This document shows, piece after piece, positions 58,995 to 64,000 of a stretch of DNA of 64,000 nucleotides. The notes under the pieces were generated by a model. The model saw only the letters and a list, made by a program, of their open reading frames with translations, had not been told where the DNA came from and did not search any database. The stretch lies in the NCBI RefSeq assembly GCF_037975245.1, contig NC_092573.1, forward strand, positions 12,544,001 to 12,608,000. The letters run 5' to 3'. The position numbers and the translations under genes are program-made. This DNA comes from Apostichopus japonicus. Lineage: Eukaryota; Echinodermata; Holothuroidea; Aspidochirotida; Stichopodidae. Each line of letters starts with the position of its first letter. Within the stretch, counting starts at the first letter, position 1.

Positions 58995-60947
58995 CTAATT
59001 TCCCCAATACGCTCCATAGTTGCCTTTGCCAGAAGGCCCCTTGTTCTGACCGCTGCTTCCCTGGGACCGCTGAGAACTTCCTGCTCCGGAGGTGTCTCCT
59101 GGAATCTGATGCAGCGGCATAGCAGAGTGGGCCTGAGGGGGAAAGAGCGGCACGAACGGGGTCGGGTACGTCGCCCCTGCGTGTCCTCCCTGCGTGGCGG
59201 TGGCCATAGGAAAGTTAAATGGTGGAGGGGTTTGGTTGTGGTATGCGCTCTGCTTGTCGGCGAAGGTTTGCGAATGGGACTTACTCCCGTAGGAGCCTCC
59301 TACATCAGATGCAGTCGATACAGACACTGCAAGGGTAGGAAAGATACAATTTACCGTAATTTCACTATATTTTGTAACACAGACAATGCAAATAAATCAA
59401 TTTAAAAATAACAGCAAGATTGTCGGTTAAATTTTCACGTCAAACTATAGCTTGCCAAAGTTATGGGTGTCAGTTGGGATCGCAATGTGACATCTCCCTT
59501 TCCATATTAAAGTTCATGAACACCTAGAAGATATTACTATCTTCCCATAACTATCACAACAGATGATGTTTACAGCCTCTTCACAGCCTCTATCTTAATG
59601 CTTAAATGCAAGCCATACTAACATTAGGACTGGAACTTCAATAACAAGTCCAAATTTATAATATTTCAAAGCATAACATTGGCAAGGATATTCTGAAAGG
59701 GATAAAAACATGATGGACATCACAAACCACAAACTGTTTCCAACAAGATATTGAAATGTGGTTTTCATGCAGCAACTTGAATGTTACTTTTTCTTTCTTT
59801 TATCCCATTTTAAGAACAAAATCATCTGTCACCATAATATACCTTAAATCTTTTAATTAATAAAAACCATGCTCACCTGCTCCTCGGGCTGATTTTGAGA
59901 AAAAGAGGAGAGAAGAAAAAGAAAAAAAAAGAAGTTACAATAAATAATAACAAAGACAAAAAAAAGAGATGAATAGGTATCATTATAAGACCACATTGTG
60001 GAGACATCCTTATACAGACTGCACTCGAAGAGTTTCCACTTGTAAATTACTTTATCAGTCTTTAGATTGGATTACTGAAATCAACAATCTCATTTAGAAT
60101 GTGATTAATACTGATAGGGCAAAAAGTGTCTGATTTATGAAATTATAAGGACTGAATGAAATCGTCACTAATAATCTCAAAGTATTAAATTTGGTAAAAG
60201 ATTGATCAAAGAGATCTAGAAAGAAGATCATTTGATGCAAGATCTAGAAGATTGTCTTATTCTGATCAATTACAGTGTCACTATGCATGATACTTTCTAC
60301 ACACTTGTTTTGTAATCATGTTAGAAAATCGGTGACCACATGCAAACACACGCTTTACAGGAGGTACACCAGATGAGCACAGCACGTTTATCCCTGTGCC
60401 TGAATGCAGCCCACCCTGCATGTCCCATGGACATTAACATGAGGTGCAATGCTCAGCCTCTGTGCCTGTATGCTGGCTATCCTGTGCATCCCATAGACAT
60501 TAACATGAGGTGCAATGCTCAGCCTCTGTGCCTGTATGCTGGCTATCCTGTGCATCCCATGGACATTAAAGTGAGGTGCTATGCTAAGCCTCTGTGCCTG
60601 TATGCTGGCTATCCTGTGCATCCCATAGACATTAACGTGAGGTGCTATGCTCAGCCTCTGTGCCTGTATGCTGGCTATCCTGTGCATCCCATAGACATTA
60701 ACGTGAGGTGCTATGCTCAGCCTCTGTGCCTGTATGCTGGCTATCCTGTGCAGCGCACAGGCTTTGCAGGAGGTGCAATATATATATATATGAGTGCATC
60801 GATTGATTTCTGTGCTCGTATACAGACCATCACATTCTTCCCACAGACCAAACATAAACTTGAGGAATTACTCACCAGACTGGGCTGATCCTTTGGACTG
60901 GGACTGACTGGAGAACCCCTTGGTGAAGTCCCCAGCTTCATCGTATC
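58995..60947 (-). CDS. UBAP2L: UBAP2/UBAP2L (lingerer) family protein, C-terminal exons only
   Basis: Three 3'-terminal exons of a UBAP2/UBAP2L-type gene, a family of UBA-domain RNA-binding proteins linked to stress granules and translation (family knowledge). Exons: 60876-60947 (72 nt, YDEAGDFTKGFSSQSQSKGS), 59877-59888 (12 nt), 58995-59326 (terminal, TAG stop at 58995-58997). Splice phases agree: phase 1 into, through and out of the microexon. The terminal exon encodes a Gly/Ser/Gln-rich tail with NQTPPPFNFPM, a Pro/His-rich stretch, GSSQRSQGSSGQNKG and the end YGAYWGN; the TPPPF motif, the (S)QRSQ run and the aromatic YWxN terminus are what I recognise from vertebrate UBAP2/UBAP2L tails. 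The UBA domain and remaining exons must lie upstream, at or beyond the right edge. Convergent with SLC22 gene D. Identification rests on the C-terminus only. Confidence 0.72.
59877..59888 (-). other. UBAP2L: 12-nt microexon of the UBAP2L-like gene
   Basis: Minus-strand sequence CCCGAGGAGCAG lies between a pyrimidine-rich acceptor (ctcctctttttctcaaaatcag precedes it, 22 nt in all, ending in AG) and a strong donor (gtgagc). Joined to the phase-1 end of 60876-60947 and the phase-1 start at 59326 it adds four residues (Ala-Arg-Gly-Ala) without breaking frame; skipping it also keeps frame. That supports a cassette microexon, but no transcript evidence is available here. Confidence 0.6.
60391..60756. 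repeat. 66-bp minisatellite, ~5.5 copies, in a UBAP2L-like intron
   Basis: Unit TGCCTGTATGCTGGCTATCC + TGTGCATCCCATAGACATTA + AYRTGAGGTGCWATGCTCAG + CCTCTG, repeated head to tail with few differences; the first copy is more diverged. The unit is a multiple of three and open on both strands, giving 22-residue repeats, but it lies between spliced exons 60876-60947 and 59877-59888. Confidence 0.93.
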
Positions 60948-60959
60948 CTGTGTAAATTC

Positions 60960-63900
60960 AAACAAGACTGAGGATTAGACATCACACATGACTGCTACTT
61001 GAAACAGGATCATTACAGCCTTGACAAATCATGATGAGCTTAAAAGAAATGATATTTTTAACAGCTGACTTGAGATATGGTTGGTCTATGATGATCGGGA
61101 AGAACCTAATACCTTTCCAGACTACCAACTCTATCCCTACATTACTTGAGGGTCAGTCAATTCATTTACATACAGCGTGTGGCAGGCAGGCAGTCACCAT
61201 GATGAAACTTTTCCGAGATTCAACTGTACGGACAACATCAAACGGTAGTTCAAAACCAGCAGAGAGACTTTACAAATTCATCACTGTTGGCTGTTACTGA
61301 CTTAAAGACTTGCAAAAATATTTCAACAAAGCACATGGACAACATGCCTTCGTTTTAGCAAATATGCAACTGGGTACACCAATGGGCAATCCAACACCCA
61401 ATTCCTCAGTAAGGTAAACAACATTAAAGTCAATCAGAAGTTTGGAGACGGGCATGAACACCTGATGGCCGGTTTTCTTTTTGTTTTGTTTTTGTAATGA
61501 CTAGTTGATGGTTACTCTAGCAAAAAGTTTTTGGTTCGCAGGATAGTTCTAAATACCACTATTTAATTAATAAATACGCTGTAAGAACAACAGACGAATT
61601 TGACCGATGAGTCATGAAGGCATTAAACAATTTTAACGAAACAACAGATTGAATTAAACAACAGATTGTACTACTCCTGGTTCCATTCATTTCCACCAAA
61701 CCTTTTGTAATAGATATAATTCTGTTTTAGGATTGCCATAAAACCACGGTTGAGTTATCTAGGTGTAGACATCAAAATGCTGCATTTTGTAGACATTTTG
61801 GTTGGTTTCTTAATAGATGCTAAGGTCTTCCATTACCCAAGTACTTGTTACGCTTAACACTGTTAGCCATAATTCACAGATTCCTTACAAAAGATAGGTG
61901 TGATATCATGCTAAGTTTCTTTCTACTTATGCTTACTGGCAATTTTGTAATACATGATCACTAAGTGAATTGCATAACTTGGTTTAATATCTTTTCGTTT
62001 ATGCTAGTGTTTGCATTCCTGCCAATTCCTAGAGACCATTTGCATTCAAAATTACAACCCATGGCTTTGCCTAGTAACTTAACATAGGTTCTGTTACTGT
62101 ACAAATATTAAGTACAGTACATACACCTGACACTGGTGATTTTTGTCTGAGAAAAGCACAAATTAAAAACCCTTTGGTGCTACCTACTGTTTTATAACAT
62201 TCTGTTGTATTTTCATTTTCCCCCTTTCCATTGAGGAAGAATTAGGAGGTGCAAGGGGGGGGGGGGGAGGAGCTGTTGACGAGAAGCATCTCAATCAAAC
62301 AGGGCAACAATGACAATTTGATTGATCTTCCTTTTGTTGTATTTTTGCTGGTACTTTTAGCTTAATTTGATATTTTCAGTAAATGTCATCAGTGAACCAC
62401 TGCATGAAGTGACTTTTGTTATTATCATTGCTAAAGTGGCAGAAAATAATCTTGTTATATCCTATCTGCCCTGTATAACCAAACTTACACTCTCATCTAA
62501 AGAGCAAAGAATGCTTGCTGGACATAAGAAACCTAGAGAATTAGGATGGTAAATGAGGGATGTTATGACAAAGATAATGGTTTATGATCAATTACAGTGT
62601 GTGTGTTTTGAAGCTAGTGCTACATTTTTCTGTAGTTCATGGAAAGTGGAATAAACAATGTATATGTTCACATGAAGGATCTTTGTCACTGTTTGCATAA
62701 CTACAGAACTGACTTAGGGTTCTTCATACAAAACTTATCATGCATCCTTCGGTTTAAGTAAAATCTGTTTGTCAGCAAGGGAGGGAAATTCTCCTCCTTA
62801 TCATCCAAGAATGATGAGGAGAAGTTGCAAGAGAGATTAGACATCAGCAAAATATCGCAAAGAATCAGACTAATAAGCAAGAAATAGCAGCCAGTTGGGA
62901 AAAAGTCCTGCTATTAGCATCTATACTGTCCTTCCATGTCATGCTTCAAAACACTCCCAATGACAGAACAAACAGTTCCTAAACATTATCTGACAGGACC
63001 ATGACATTCATATTGCTCGTACTGTCAGTACGGGGGGCTTGGAAGCGGGATATGAAAATACGGTATAGAAAAACAAAATCCTCTCAATTGAGTGCAACAG
63101 AGTTGGAATCTTGTTAATATAATAGCAGAATGAAAAAGAACAATTCCACATGAGGGTTTAATCAATGAGTTATTAATAACAATTGAAGCTAAGACAAAGA
63201 GGCAAATGAACACAGCAAGAAGCATCAGCAGGAAAGCAAACAAATAAAAGGCATCAGTTGTCCCAAGTTACCAGTCAACGCTGTGGAAAGAAATATGTCA
63301 GTCGCCTCAAGAGGTTGCAAACAAAGTGACAGGTTTGGAAAGTGAGATGGTGGTATACGGAAAAATGCTGGGTTATGAAGGAATAGCATACACTGAAAGC
63401 TGCATAGGTTTATTTAAGACAACCTTAAATTGAGGTGGAATTAGAGCATGTAGAAAGAGCTGTTATTTTTAGGACAGTTACCTTTTAAGTGCAATGCATT
63501 TGGTATATGACAATGACAGACTGCAAGCTTTGCCAGTTTGTGTTTGCTAAAGACCAAACAATGACACATGTAGCAAGCCTTCTTTGTGTAATTGAAATGT
63601 TCAAAAACATGGAAATAACATTGCATCAATGATGAAGGAACAAAGCAAGAACAAGGTTTCTATTTTAGCAGAGAAAAAAAATCAAATATGCCCAAGAAAA
63701 CAAAAATGTAACATTTTGCAGCAGTGGATACTAATCATGAAGTTGACATAATTTACAAGGTTGGTAAGTATGTTGAAGCAAACTTTTGAAATACACACAA
63801 TTTGGTTAAATTTGAAGAACTTGCCACTATTTTGCCGATTGGCAATGAAACAAATTTGTTCTTTTATCTTCCCGCCCCCCCCCCCTCTCTTCCTATCGAG

Positions 63901-64000
63901 TTTCTTCCCGAGCAACATTTACTCTAAAGATCACTTCTTGAGGAGGCATCTTTGGACCAGATGCATATCCCACCTTGTCTGTATTAACAAGATGGCTTAG
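60960..64000. other. UBAP2L: Upstream intron(s) of the UBAP2L-like gene
   Basis: Expected to hold further minus-strand exons or a long intron. I found no exon I could assign with confidence. It contains a poly-G run (~62258-62269) and a poly-C run (~63876-63887). A possible 9-nt microexon is discussed in the findings. Confidence 0.35.

Noticed and set aside
60340-60888. 182-codon frame with 22-residue repeats
   Set aside because: Produced by the 66-bp minisatellite; it overlaps a spliced UBAP2L-like exon on the other strand.
63940-63978. Possible UBAP2L exon on minus (KVGYASGPKMPPQE frame after a tacag acceptor)
   Set aside because: The following donor is weak or ambiguous and I do not recognise the peptide; too uncertain to list.

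Overview
This is animal nuclear DNA: AT-rich, with multi-exon genes using GT-AG introns, long microsatellites, minisatellites and many nested transposable elements. Penelope-like elements, hAT-type MITEs and tRNA-derived SINEs, together with an invertebrate-style SLC22 family, suggest a marine invertebrate, perhaps an echinoderm. That placement is an inference; nothing in the window fixes the species.

Layout. (1) 1-19,087: two minus-strand SLC22-like (organic cation/anion transporter, major facilitator superfamily) genes in tandem. Gene A (483-5,667) loses its last exons off the left edge. Gene B (8,348-19,087) is complete with nine exons, and its intron 1 holds a ~870 bp GACA/GATA microsatellite. 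(2) 19,088-32,282: a 13 kb gap between divergent gene pairs, filled by SINEs, an inverted pair of 15-bp minisatellites, a 2.7 kb TIR transposon with a 6-bp target duplication, CAGGGGCG-ended elements, a broken non-LTR reverse transcriptase and a Penelope-like RT fragment. (3) 32,283-54,653: two plus-strand SLC22-like genes, C (32,283-38,933) and D (43,805-54,653), both complete. Intron 1 of D holds three mobile elements nested inside one another. A 50-bp minisatellite of about 20 copies starts just after the stop of D. (4) 55,750-64,000: the 3' part of a minus-strand UBAP2/UBAP2L (lingerer) family gene, with a 12-nt microexon and an intronic 66-bp minisatellite.

The four SLC22 paralogues share one exon plan: exon lengths 336, 231, 197, variable, 135, 86, 121, 73, variable nt; intron phases 0,0,2,2,2,1,2,0. 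They are therefore a local duplication array. Length differs only in exon 4 (cytosolic loop between TM6 and TM7) and exon 9 (cytosolic tail). The UBAP2L gene is functionally unrelated and converges on gene D.

The most unusual signal is a set of five short hammerhead-ribozyme-like motifs. One lies inside the Penelope-like element, one just 3' of the RT fragment, and three are in SLC22 introns. All have a strong stem II and a stem III reduced to a self-complementary 4-6 nt sequence, the arrangement expected of dimer-forming hammerheads associated with Penelope elements.
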